This document shows positions 14,001 through 24,922 of a DNA stretch of 64,000 nucleotides, one piece after another. Positions within the stretch are counted from its first letter, which is position 1, and every line of letters starts with the position of its first letter. Made by a program: the position numbers and the translations under genes. Source of the stretch: Hymenolepis diminuta (lineage: Eukaryota; Platyhelminthes; Cestoda; Cyclophyllidea; Hymenolepididae); the NCBI GenBank assembly GCA_900708905.1, contig CAADRB010000002.1, forward strand, positions 5,465,390 to 5,529,389. The letters run 5' to 3'. The notes beneath the pieces are model-generated. The model saw nothing but the letters and a program-made list of their open reading frames with translations, searched no databases and was not told the DNA's origin.

Positions 14001-14627
14001 TCATAAAGCTTTATCCCATCACGTCCGCTCATTTTCAATAATATTTGTCTTTCTTCATTTTTTGTACAACAGGGGGCGAAATATTTGACAGTTTTTCGAG
14101 AGGCGGGAGTATGGATTTCCAGAAAATGACGAATAAGTAGTCTTGGAGTGACTGGTTTATCGACTGGAGGACCATTTGTGGTAGCTCTACGGAGTGGTGA
14201 ATTTTGTTTGAGAATCACAACTTGGTCAGGTTGCAAATCTCCACCCATTCGTTGTAAAACCCAGAAGACATCGGACTCATCATTATGAGCGTAAATGGAG
14301 ATAGTATCACCAGGCTGATATGATATATTTTCTCCTTCCTTGAGTTTAAGAAACGCTCTAAATAATAAGAAATGTATACAAGGGATAATTTATATTTGGA
14401 GGAATGAGATCATGAGCATAACTAACCTGTATGTAAGCTTACTTCCTCCTTCGTTCATGCAACGGAGAGCGTTTAAAACACACTCGAAAATTCCATTTGA
14501 AGTTGAGATAACATCATGAGGACCAACGACAGGTACTATTGAGTCCTGATCACAGACCTCAAGCCGATACTTGCTGACACAGCCGACCATGCCGACAGTT
14601 CGTCCTTCTGCATTAAGGTCAATGTTG
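11029..14627 (-). CDS. MTRR: Methionine synthase reductase, FAD/NADPH-binding part (4 exons; FMN domain not found)
   Basis: MTRR reductively reactivates cobalamin-dependent methionine synthase, passing electrons from NADPH through FAD and FMN. Exons in transcript order: 14627-14427, 14357-13998, 13947-13128 and 11193-11029; all joins keep frame. Visible motifs are YQPGD opening the FAD-binding module, the FAD motif RQYS, GTGIAPFIGFLQ of the NADPH site (almost identical to human MTRR GTGIAPFIGFLQHR), WLFFGCR, LCFSR, KYVQD, and the C-terminal RYIEDVWL whose Trp matches human RYLQDIWS. KYVQD and the RYLQDIWS-like end favour MTRR over P450 reductase or NDOR1. The visible part is about 515 residues against roughly 700 for the full enzyme. 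The missing piece is the N-terminal flavodoxin (FMN) domain: no such exon is seen between 14628 and the COQ5 gene. The last intron (11194-13127) holds SINEs and a degenerate repeat array. Confidence 0.9.
11837..12056 (+). mobile_element. tRNA-derived SINE, copy 1
   Basis: The head GGTGGCACAGTGGTTAACGC is a good tRNA-type box A (TGGCNNAGTGG). A box-B-like GGTCAAGAGTTCC follows about 45 bp later. The body shares blocks with other copies in the window: a TGCACCCAGTG-like block, a GGTTAAGTCT-like block, ATGGTAGAATTCGA, and a final CCCAAGATGAACTTGTGAG. It lies inside the MTRR intron. It is not a functional tRNA because no cloverleaf can be closed. Confidence 0.7.
12276..12485 (+). mobile_element. 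tRNA-derived SINE, copy 2
   Basis: The head GATGGCGCAGCGGTCAACG is again box-A-like. It is followed by TGCACATCCAGTG, CTGGTTAATTTTGATCAA and CTACCCAGATCGTGTTGTGAG, which match the order of blocks in the copy at 11837-12056. The first 45 bases closely match the reverse-strand copy near 52592, so this head variant is shared. It lies in the MTRR intron. Confidence 0.65.
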
Positions 14628-15082
14628 CTGTCATTAATAATAAAGAAAGCAAATATGTTTAACTTACTAAACTTTTATAAGAAAACCGATTTAATATCTT
14701 TAATGTTTAATATTTTTATTTATATTATTAAAATCATCTAAAATTGTTTTTACAATAATATGATGAAAGGGGAAAATTTGAACATATATTTTTTCATTTA
14801 ATATTAATTATTCTTTCGAAGGTGAAAGTTAAAGGACTGATCCCGCTTATTTGGGCTCAAGAGACATTTAAATTTCATTGCTTTCTCAGGAGTTGATATC
14901 TGATATACTTGTCTAAATTTCAATACACCAAAATATGCAAATGAATAATTACATCAGTTCAGCTTGACAAAATAGAAATAAGATATAGTTCATTAATAAG
15001 TTCGAAATCATGCTTGCTTCAAAATGCTCTATTTATTTGACTTTCTGATAAAAATTCATGTAAGTGCGTTTCAGGTGAAATA

Positions 15083-15321
15083 TGTAGCGGATGCTACACC
15101 TAAGTAAACCTCCTAAGCAGTTCAAATAGCCTCTAGCAGGGTCCTCTATTATCAGTTTACTCACAAATTAGCTAAGCTATGCACAAAGTGGTAAGAACCA
15201 GAAAGATGCTGAGTGGAGAGGGTTTATCGCCAAACTCTTTTTGTGTTAGTCATTAAATGCAAAACCATGCTAGGATGTAGGGATCTTGATTGCTGATTGG
15301 TTGAGGAGGTCTCTGCACATA
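15083..15321 (-). mobile_element. LTR fragment, truncated copy
   Basis: It starts TGTAGCGGATGCTACACC and follows the 371-bp LTR at 26539-26909 through CTAAGCAGTTCAAATAGCC, CCTCTATTAT, AAAGATGCTGAGTGGAGAGG and GATTGGTTGAGGAGG. It breaks off after TCTGCACATA, so the portion corresponding to the 5' end of the LTR in its own sense is missing. Strand is assigned from the poly(A)-like motif in the reverse complement. Confidence 0.7.
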
Positions 15322-16618
15322 TAGGGTTTAAAGTCTTTCAACCTCTTAGTTTACCTTACTAGTTCATATTTAATTAATTAGTCAATGAGTTTAAGATAAC
15401 AAACTCATTGATTGACTCAATAGTAGAATCTCTTAAAATGTTTCATTAAGTCTTAAGCGATTTCACACTGTATTATAGATGATATTACTATCAATGTTTT
15501 TATTATTGACCATATTCCTTGTACAAACGCATTACTATTTTTATTCTCAAGATTATGCCTACCCACTGATCTATTTCCTCTACTTTCAGGTAATATTTGC
15601 ATAATATTAAAGATTAGTTAGCAGGTTAGATAAGCATATGTTGAAAGATATTGATAAAGGTAAGGGTGTGGTATGTTTTAAGTGACCCAATGCGAACTCC
15701 TCAGGCTGTCATCTCTTTTTCCTCTTGAAATGTGCTTTCTACTGAATTATGCGCTTGAAAGAGGAGAATTAACTCATGCAGTCCAGAAAAGCTAACACCG
15801 CCTTAAGGTAAACTGACATTTTCAGCTACACCGATTGGTACTTTTCCATCGTAAAAGACCAACTCCTCTTGAAAGTGCATTCTATTTGCATTTAATCCCC
15901 AACAATTACTGTCCCCCTGTCTCAGTAAAGGCGATTACTATTAGTTCCCTAATGTCTTCTCGGACAATTTGATCTACACTATCGACGACCCCTCGTCGTG
16001 GGGTTCGGTAGATTCCCATAACTGAAATTTCCACAATTTTGAGGTCTGCATCACTTCTTGTCGGGTAGAACACAACCTTTACCCGGTTTTTCACGATCTA
16101 GCGTTCATTCTTCCCCACCAATGCCATGTCCCCAACAGAATCAAGTTCGCCTCCTACAAATTCTAACTCTGTAAATTTAGTACAAGTATGCTAGATACGG
16201 CAGACGACTAGCGACCCGTAAAGATAATAAGTCGGCTAGCCTCAATGGTGGGATCCCATAGGGGATACTCAAGTGTGTAATGAAAAAATTTCACAGTAGC
16301 CAATCATCAGTCAGTGACATTAGCGATTGCGCATGATTAACGTCGCACTAGGAATTATTTGTAACTAAGCAAAATATGTTCCTCAATAAATTAAGATAAC
16401 TTTCCCAGCTACCTCCGAACTGTTCAAGAGAAATGGGTGACTTAATTTGTTTCTTCTAAGTGGCCCCGGCCACGTCACAATGACCATCGCTTTCTTGAGA
16501 TTATTTGCATCTTTACATGACTCCAGTACTAGCAGAAGAGAAGAAACATCAGTTCCAAAAATTATAGATCCGAAAGTAAATTACAAACGCAGACCGAAGT
16601 ATAACATACATCTATTGG

Positions 16619-16624
16619 TTTTAT
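16619..16624 (-). terminator. Poly(A) signal of COQ5
   Basis: AATAAA on the minus strand, 32 bases beyond the COQ5 stop codon. This position suits a short 3' UTR. Confidence 0.6.
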
Positions 16625-16655
16625 TACAAAAAGTAATATAAGGTAGATAGCAAAT

Positions 16656-17590
16656 CTACTTGATCCCACTATGCACGGCGGCGACACCAAATGTATAGTT
16701 TGTATATTGGACGTTTCGGAAACCAGCATCTTCAATCATACTAGCGTATTCAACTTGATTAGGAAACCGGCGGATACTCTCAACCAAGTATCGGTAGGAA
16801 TGCCAATCGTTGGCAATCACCTTGCCAATGATGGGGATTATCTGCATTGAATAAGCGTCATACATCCTAAGAAAATAAAAGACGTTAGGCTACTCATATG
16901 ATGTAAGCAGATGGAGATACTGTGACAAAAGAGAACTCGCGTTCGAAGAGCAAAGTTGTTAACACGACTGAATTCGAGGCAGAAAAATCGGCCACCAGGT
17001 TTCAAAACACGATAAGCTTCTGAAAGAACCTTGTCCACGTGAGTACAGTTTCTTATTCCAAAGGCGGCTGTATAAACATCAAACTGATTGTCTTCGAACG
17101 GCAAGCATTCAGCATTTCCCTGAACCCAGTTAACTAAAGAAATTGTGGATCAAATTAAACAGGAAAACCCACTTCCAGTTAAGCCAGCTTGAGCAGCTTT
17201 CTCTTTACCTACTTCGATCATGGATCTATTGATGTCGCAAACGGTAATCTTTGGCATGGTAGGACCATTAGGGTTTTCAATATTCTTTGAAAACTTGGCA
17301 ATGCGCAAAGTAATATCGCCGGTACCTCCACATACATCGATAAAAGAGAGATTAGAAGTAGGCATAATTCGGTGAACGAAGAAATTCTTCCAAATACGAT
17401 GGATACCACCACTCATTGCGTCATTCATAATGTCGTACTTTCGCGCAACCCCAGTGAATACCTTGTCTACTTTTGCCTGCTTCTCTGTATCGTCTACGAC
17501 TTGAAAACCGAAATGAGTACTGGCGAATAACCGAGGAAAACTAAGTGGTCCAACAAATTTGCCGTATGTTAATCTTGCAAGACTCTTCAT
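16656..17590 (-). CDS. COQ5: COQ5, mitochondrial 2-methoxy-6-polyprenyl-1,4-benzoquinol methylase
   Basis: COQ5 is the SAM-dependent C-methyltransferase of ubiquinone biosynthesis on the matrix face of the inner mitochondrial membrane. Exons: 17590-17173, 17133-16941 and 16866-16656, giving 273 residues, a normal length once the presequence is counted. The N-terminus ([12 protein letters not shown]) is basic and fits a mitochondrial presequence. Family motifs in order: [20 protein letters not shown], the SAM-binding VCGGTGD (usually AGGTGD), [65 protein letters not shown] and the end AAVHSGIK. Intron 1 is 39 nt. Intron 2 needs a GC donor (GCGAGT at 16940), which restores exactly the human spacing between VNN and YD. 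An acceptor-like TTTGTAG ends at 17602, 11 nt before the ATG. The gene is divergent from the RPS6KC1-like gene. Confidence 0.95.
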
Positions 17591-18151
17591 TTATAGTTTA
17601 TCTACAAATATAAAACATAGTTTGAAACATAAAAGCGGCAGCATCGGCACAAATTGTATTCGTACGGTAAGCATTGAGTGTATACAATATTAAAACTAAG
17701 TAATATTATTAGATACGCGAAATATAATCACGGGTATTCATTTCAAAAAAGAACTAACAGGAACGCACTAACTCAACACAAGCACAGCTCCAATTTGCCG
17801 CTTAATTTTCATTAACTTTAAATTTTTCAGTAAATTTGTTGATTTAATGTATAACTAAAAGGCGGAAAGTAATTTTAAAATTTTATTGCATTCACTTGTA
17901 TACCTATTATTGATAAATTCCGTAGAGCCTCCTCATTAAATTTGTGAGGATGTAGGTCATTTATGGGAGCGAGTTCCAAAATTAGATTTTTAATCAATGA
18001 TTGTGTTGGCACACCAGGTGGGTATTTCCTTTGTCACTTTTAGTAAGTTTGTTCCAGGTGATTCATATGTAAGCACCTTAAAGATTTTTATTCTTAAGTT
18101 GTCTCCTCTCTTAATATTTATCACATATTATTGTTACTATAATCTAGGTCG
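17591..18151. promoter_or_regulatory. Divergent intergenic region, presumed shared promoter of COQ5 and the RPS6KC1-like gene
   Basis: The two start codons face away from each other across about 560 bp with no other gene, so this interval must carry at least part of both promoters. I see no convincing TATA box or CpG island. A possible short upstream coding start at 17962 (MGASSKIR) does not join in frame to the first kinase-gene exon. Confidence 0.45.
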
Positions 18152-21100
18152 ATGCCCAAAGAGCAAGAAATAGTAGCAAGTGTTGACCAGTCTTGCTTAC
18201 ATCCGAGTGGAAAATACACGGTCTACCGGTTGGTCATTCGATTTCTCTTGAAGAACAGCAATGTAGAAAATATTGTACGGTCTAATTTCGGTTATTTAGT
18301 ATTTCTTTAGACATACAAGCGCTTTAGTGATTTCCTTACTTTGCATCGACATCTTTCACGAATTCATAAAGCCTTCGGAGGTCGGCAGCGTTTTCCAACC
18401 TTATCCAAATATGATCATTTCAGTATGTTCTTTTCTTTTTATTATTATTGACCTTTCTCTTAAGATCGCTTCAATCCTCGTTTGATAGAAGAACGACGCC
18501 AGGCTTTGGATAATTTTGCAAAATTTATCGCCTGGAATGAACACCTTTACTGTCACACTTACTTCACTCGTTTTGTTGCAGCTAGTTTTTCAAACAACAC
18601 TTCTCCTCTTTCCAATAGAACCGTTGTCCAATTCAATCCAACATTTTCAAATCCCGAGATCTTTCCTTCACCAATTCCTTTCAGCCAACCGAGTTCGATA
18701 GTCCCATTTGATGCTGTATCGAATGAGACATCAACTTCAAAACGGGTAGTTGAGCCACCGTTGGCAGAACAATTTGAATCACCTCTTTCCAGTGATGCAG
18801 ATAGTGAGTACGAAGGGGATACATTACCGCTTGTTTGGATGCGTTATGAAACTCAACATTCCGAAATTGTACAAAACATCATTTCTGCACGAAGATTCGT
18901 AGTCAGGCGAAATTGGTGTGAGGCTTACAAGAGCTACAAAAACGCCGTATCCATTCTTCTGCAGAAGATAAATTCAAATCCAGCGAATACAGAGGAATAT
19001 CGGTGCTTACTTTCTGCTTGTCTTTCAAAAGTGGAGTATATTTACCGAGAACATTTGGGAAACTGCGGGACCAAGAATAACGAATTTAAGAAGGATGATG
19101 AGAAACCAGTTTGCCCAAGTTGGATGGAACCGCCTAACTTGGCCTCATTATGTCAAGATTCTGCTTTATCGAAACTCTTTGGGTCGGTTGAAGAACTGTC
19201 CAGGTTGAAAGTCTGTGGAATTGATGGCAAGGATCTCATTGTTTGTCAAAATTTGGACACCTCGGTGAAATTTACTCTAAAGGTAATTTTGCCGTCGATT
19301 TATTTTATTGATCATCTGGAGGCTTTTTTCTACTTTAACAATTCGAAATACTCTAAATATGTAAAATAGATTCGAAACGCTAATGCACCATATTTATATG
19401 GCGTATTTTTAGGAACATTAATTTATAGAAGACACCCTATCATTTAAGGACTCTTGTTTGCTTAGTTCTCTTTGTTTCTACTTATTGTGCTGTTTGATTC
19501 TCCACTAGATTATATTTTTTTAATCATATAAAACACTTGTACGTTATTTGAGCGTTTGTCTTTGGCCTGGTTACTGTTTTCCACTCAATTTATTGACAAA
19601 AGCCGGATTAGTTTTCTTCGATTTTGTTCCATTCAGTGACTATTTTTTGACGTCGAAGTGTTTTCTTGTTTTATTCGTTTTTTTAAGCGTTAATTTTCAA
19701 TCGGTAAAGTGTTCTATTAATGAAACCTCATAGTTTTATTTTGGTACTTATTAATACCCTCAGAAGGGTAAACATTTGCTATTTTTAATCGTGAGAAAGC
19801 ATTTGAATACAGATAACAGTAAAATCCTCGAGTAAGGGGTTAATGGCGTGTAGTAAAAGTTGCAAATAGAGTCAAGATATCAAAGGAGTCCCGTATCATT
19901 TGGTTTTTTTTGAATACAGTTTGCACATGTTTTACTTGATGGATACACTTTACTGCCTCATTCAAATTTCAGGATTTTTTCTTTGTGTTCCTGAGTGAAT
20001 TTGTGTCCGCGATGCCCGGAATTTATTGATCGGCTAATTAATTTGGTGGTTGGTCATGCCTCTCAATGTATTTTTTCCTCTAATAACTAATATATAAGCA
20101 ATATGATTCTAGTTAACATGACTTTAATGCAATAGACCTCAGCAGAGCTCAAAGTGGGTTATATTCTTCCTGTTATTACATTGAACAAGCATTGGGTATG
20201 AGCAGGTAGAAATTGGCTGTGGGAATACACTTTAAATCGATCAATAAATGAGATTTTAACGATCCTTAAATATACAATGGACACATTAAATATCTTATCG
20301 ATTGTTAATGGTAGAAAACACTGAAAGCTACGAGGTTATGAGGTCGATTCTCATCGCTGCACACTTGTGCCGTATATGGTCTAACACTGGTTAATTTTGG
20401 CTAATAAGAGTGATGGTAGCATGCGAGTTTCACATTAAAGCAGTCCCAAGATATCTTCCTTCTACCTTGAGAGATTTGTTTAAAGGCAAGAACTGATGCC
20501 AGATGTGACACCGATTGTTAGTAGTAGTAAACATAATTTTCGTATTATCTACTTTTATCCTGTATATGAAAAATGAATAAATACTTGGGAGGATGGTTAT
20601 ATCGTGGTAAAGGAATATTTATTCCCATAGATTGACCGGTTATTATTACAAAAATCTATTATTCTAAAAAAATACTTTACTTAAATAACCGTCTCTAAAA
20701 AAATTATTAAGCATGATAAGCCGAAGTAACGCATAATTCCATTTCACAAACCACAGAAGTTATTTTTGTCCTGAAATATTTTCTGCAATCACATCATTAC
20801 ATATGTTGACCGCGCTTTTTACATTAAATCAAAATTAGTGTTATTTTCCTACTTACATTTACCATCACATCTCGATTTGTCATTTAAAGCATTCTTTCCT
20901 TCACTAAGAATTTTATCTGGGTTGTTTTTTTCCTTAATACTGCAAGCGGTTTTGCATATTTCTTGCGAAATGATTAATTTTGCATCTTGATACGTGTCGT
21001 TTTGAGGTTTTAATCAGGTTCTTGTCCTAATACACACCGAAATAAATTGGGATGACATTCTAATACATAACGATTCAATCTTCCTTTCTTTTGTAAGACT

Positions 21101-23481
21101 TAAAGCATTCGGAAATCAGACACCTGAAGTCATTTTTGATCGTTTGACGTTTGCGGAACAGTGATCTGCACAACAGTACAAAAGCATTACTTTCTTTTCT
21201 GCAAACATTGACATAAAATTGACAACGTTGGAGTTCAATATTCTTCTGATATGTCTGTTTATTTGTGAATATAGTATACATTATCCTATTCGGACAAGTG
21301 GATGCATAGCTGCAGCTGTAAGGATATAATTTAGGGAAAGAGTTGGGGGACTTGATACATGAGATTCTAGATTTTTGCTTCTTCACTTCTTAGCTCAGAA
21401 GAGTAGGAAGAATTTCATGTAAACGTTAAGGATGCTGTTCTGATATGTGGTGTTTCAACCACCCTTGCCTTTTATAAAGCTTTAAACAACCGGAAGCAAT
21501 TGTTGGTCGTTGCACCTGATAAACATTAATTCTGTCGATCGTGGAAAAGCATTGTTTTCCTTTCTTCAAACATTCAAATACAATTAGTAACCTTGTACTT
21601 CATTATTTTCACTCGAATTCCTTTGAGCTGGCTTTTTAGAGATGGGCACTGAATTTGCTTAATTTATTTGCCATGATAGATCGATTAAATCAAGAATTTC
21701 CTTGACATTTTGTTTGATTAGCCTAAACCATGACTTTGTATATATTTTTTTCCCACTTTCATTCGTACCTTGTGGCTCATGTCAGTGAATCTTATTACCC
21801 AATTTGGTCGATCATAATAGTATCAAACCCATGATATCAGACTTGAAAGCTATGCCACCAATGCACAATTTACAAATCATCTAATTCTGTGTTATTTTCA
21901 GTCTCGAAGTCTTTTCTCATTGGATGCAACTCCACCTAAATGCCCAGCTATCGCATCGACAGACTTCAAATCACCGAAAATTCCTGATCGCATCCTTCCC
22001 ATAGGTCAGGTAGCATTTATGAGTCCTTTGCATCGATTGGTAGAAACACCCGATCGTTCTCGTGTTTTCTTATTGGTAAAAAGGACGAGAGGTGAACTAC
22101 GATTGGTTGATTGGCTCTCTGACTACCTACAACGAAGAATATGGACTCTTCTTCTTTCCAAGGATTCTATAGGACGAAAAAATTTTGGTTTTGCTTTGAA
22201 GCACCTTGATTGGTGCAAAGTGAGATCTTCGCGAATTTGGGGAATGATTGAGAAGTGCTTGAACCAATCAAGTGAGTGTTAATAATATACTACTTTTTAA
22301 CAGCAAGTAGGTCATATGTTCCATCTCTATTTTTCTTTCAGTTGAAAATCGTGAAAATAATCATAATTTTTCTTCGAACTCAATACAAAGTAAATTTTCG
22401 TCAGGGTACTTTTAAGATCTTGATTTTGTATATTTCTGCTTAAATTGAAATAAGTAAGCATTTTAAAATGCTGTCTTTTCTTTCAGGTCTAATAATTTCT
22501 CCAGCGAAGCATCCATGTCTTCTTTGGATGAGCTTCGAATCGGAATCGCGAGGCAATCTAATCCCTCTCAAAATAAATCTATTAGAAGTTCTAAGGTTCT
22601 TCCATCCCCTTTACTAACTCCAAAAGTTCTTCTGAGCAGACATCCGCTCTATATATTACCACTGATATCTAAAAGTCGATCTAACGATGAACTCCAATTT
22701 CCCAACGATGCTACTAGCATAACAGGTAGCACTATATTCTTTCCTTAAATATCTATTTCTTAATTTCCATTTATAGATGCATCGATTTCTACTGATGATG
22801 ATTCGTTTGATCATGGATATGAGAATACTATGCAAGTTTTTCTATTACCAGAAAGGCGGTCAATTTTATGGGCCGCTCAATTAGTTTCAGTAGTATCGTG
22901 GCTTCATGACCATCATATTATGCTAAGGTATTTCCCCCCTTCCACCAAAATTAGTAATCCATTTAGACATTTAAATAGATCGAGTGTTTATCTTACCAAC
23001 TATGGCCACATTGAAATTGATTACTTTTTCAAATGGACTGACTCGGATCAAGCTGATGAAAATGAAAATTCATCAATTCGTGCCCCGGAACTTCTGATTG
23101 GTGATTTGTCGCGAGGTTTTCTTTGTTCAAGATCATGGGAGAAATATGCGGCCTGTGATTGGTGGTCGGTAGGGGTGATTCTTTACGAAGTCTTTACTGG
23201 AATTCAATTAACTGAAGTTTATCCCTGTGGACTGTCATGGGATGAGCCTTTGCAATTTCCATCTACGCTGTCAGCTAACGTTAGAGATTTTTTATCTAAG
23301 GTAAAATTTTATTTTTTTCAGAGGATCTCTTCCTCACTCTGAAGTCTAATCTATTTCTGTTTGCTCTTTTTAGCTTCTAAAGCTGAATCCGAATGAACGA
23401 ATGTCTGGTTTCGCTGTGAAAGATCATCCAGTGTTCGCATTTGTTGATTGGAATTTTGTTGAAGAAACTTGCTTGCTGTAG
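18152..23481 (+). CDS. RPS6KC1: RPS6KC1-like (RPK118) PX-MIT-pseudokinase protein
   Basis: Human RPS6KC1 binds PI3P and sphingosine kinase on early endosomes through a PX domain. Exons: 18152-18274, 18311-18422, 18465-19282, 21902-22271, 22342-22405, 22487-22725, 22777-23300 and 23374-23481, about 785 residues. The PX domain is at the N-terminus: KYTVYRLVIRF, TYKRFSDFLTLHRHL and NRFNPRLIEERRQALDNF, the last matching human GRFDETVIEERRQ. An MIT helix bundle follows near residues 205-275 (ARRFVVRRNWCEAYKSYKNA). The C-terminal kinase-like domain has RAPELL (APE), CDWWSVGVILYEVFTG and a final HPVFAFVDW, as in human. The HRD segment reads LRYFPPS and the DFG segment IDYFFKW, so key catalytic residues are absent and a pseudokinase is inferred. 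The first two introns are only 36 and 42 nt; intron 3 is 2.6 kb. The N-terminal ATG lies 4 nt after an acceptor-like CTAG, so a further 5' exon is possible. Confidence 0.9.
20305..20525 (+). mobile_element. tRNA-derived SINE, copy 3
   Basis: A box-B-like GAGGTCGATTCTCATCG is followed by the shared SINE body: CACTGGTTAATTTTGGCTAA, a GATGGTAGCATGCGAGTTTC block and CTACCTTGAGAGATTTG. The box A end is eroded. It lies in the long intron 3 of the RPS6KC1-like gene. Confidence 0.6.
21100..21620. repeat. Degenerate direct repeat pair in intron 3 of the RPS6KC1-like gene
   Basis: Two stretches, about 21100-21260 and 21475-21620, share the order TAAAGC, CGGAA, then AAAAGCATT, TTCTTTC or CTTTCTT, CAAACATT and an ACAATT-like segment. 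Identity is patchy and was judged by eye. It may be an old tandem duplication or two copies of an unnamed element. Confidence 0.4.
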
Positions 23482-23566
23482 GCACTATTATCCCGTCTTA
23501 TCATTTTATTGACTGTGTTCTTTGTGTTATTTTGTGCATACTCACTGTTTATTACTTGTTTGCTGA

Positions 23567-23572
23567 AATAAA
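23567..23572 (+). terminator. Poly(A) signal of the RPS6KC1-like gene
   Basis: AATAAA about 85 bases after the stop codon, running into an A tract and then a T-rich stretch. Confidence 0.6.
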
Positions 23573-24224
23573 AAAAAAATTGGATTTTTTTAACTTTACG
23601 TTCTTTGATAACTGAATAATGACAGTTGTAGTACTTCAAAGTTACCGTTTGTGTCTATTCAACGCAGGAATCGACTAACGTGTGTTGGTACAGACGCGCG
23701 TAGCCACGTGCATAATGATCGATCGAGTTATTAATAAATTTGTGTTGAGTATTTTGCGTCATTAATCTGCTTATTGATTTTTCAATGACGAGCCCGAATT
23801 GGGCTTGAATTCACGCATCTTTTGTAAACTCAAGATTTGTACTATTTAATCTAACTTGTCGTCTCTTTATTTTAATTGGCTAATAAATACATGACTCTGA
23901 ATCTCAGCGTTTTTAGAGTTACGCTTCATTTATCTTAGCATTATCTGTAAAGTGCTTGTTTAAATCTTGATTTTGGATCGTCATATAAGTTAAGGGTAGC
24001 ATATCTATGCAGTAGAAGCGTGAAAGGCAGGCGCTATCTTATGATCACTTTTACGTCAAGCTTGCGCTGCCAAATATGCGTCACTGAAGGCGTATTTCTT
24101 GATTGTAATCTTTGGAATGAAACACCGCAAGTTAAAGTTGCAAATGAAGTCAAATCAAGAAGTGAGAATTCCAAGTTGTTCGAGAGGCAATTTTACGATC
24201 TACACGCCGATATCCCAACCAGGA

Positions 24225-24360
24225 AGAGAGAGATCACAAGTTCTCGTTGTTATGGCGAAAATTTATTACAGTTTAATTCGAGTTTTACACAGTATAGTGT
24301 AATTCACATAAACAACAAAAGAGTTAATCGTTATTTCAATAGTAATGGAAGAAAGTATAA
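24225..24360 (+). repeat. Dispersed repeat, copy related to 9730-9870
   Basis: CACAAGTTCTCGTTGTTATG, GCGAAAATTTATTA and, further on, TTAATCGTTATTTCAATA match in order CACAAGTTCCCGTTATTGTT, GCGAAAAATTATTA and TTAATCATTATTTCAATA at 9730-9870. A weaker relative of the first block sits near 2570-2600. The family is unknown. A 117-codon open frame crossing it looks like chance. Confidence 0.6.
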
Positions 24361-24922
24361 AATAAAGTACTGATTTCATCAAGGGGAAATATTTAATAAT
24401 TATTCATAATTATATTTTCATCGTGACAGTAGTCATCAAATTTCCTTAATACGACCTTAGAATAACAGGAACCATTAAATGAAACTAGAGGATAAGTTCA
24501 TATTTTGAGAATAATCGCTTCATCTTTATTATCCAACCCGATATGCTTCAATCCCTTGCTTAAATGTCGACCTTCAGCCCTTCCAGAAAGCCCTAGAAGG
24601 GCTTCTGTCCTATGGACAAAAAATTAACTTGTTTGTTTCTAGAGAATTTTAATTTCTTTGGAGGCTTTTGGCAAATTCACGGAGACAGCTGATACCCCTT
24701 CGCTTAAATGAACGAAATTATAAAACAATACACCCTTTCGTCCTAGAAATGGTCATCAATTAGAGTTGTGGCAAAAGGTGAAACTTAATATTCTGGAAAA
24801 TTACTTAAATTTTCCATCGAAGCGTTGAATTTCAAAGTGCATAGGTGGCTTAGTTCTTGATTTTTAAAAGTTTCCTCTTAAGAAGCCATTAAAAGGCAGA
24901 GTAGAAACCAAAGTGGATTCAT

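Larger units (their letters stand above)
14628..16655. other. Interval between MTRR and COQ5 with no recognised gene
   Basis: This 2 kb stretch holds an LTR fragment (15083-15321) and otherwise AT-rich DNA. A 62-codon reading frame on the minus strand (15906-16094) begins MKNRVKVVFYPTR and has a mixed, protein-like composition, but I cannot match it to a family or join it to either neighbour. No flavodoxin-like segment is visible, which matters for the MTRR model. Confidence 0.5.

Noticed and set aside
15906..16094. 62-codon frame on the minus strand (MKNRVKVVFYPTR...) between MTRR and COQ5
   Set aside because: Its composition is protein-like, but I see no splice partners, no flavodoxin motif and no family match, so it is not called as an exon.
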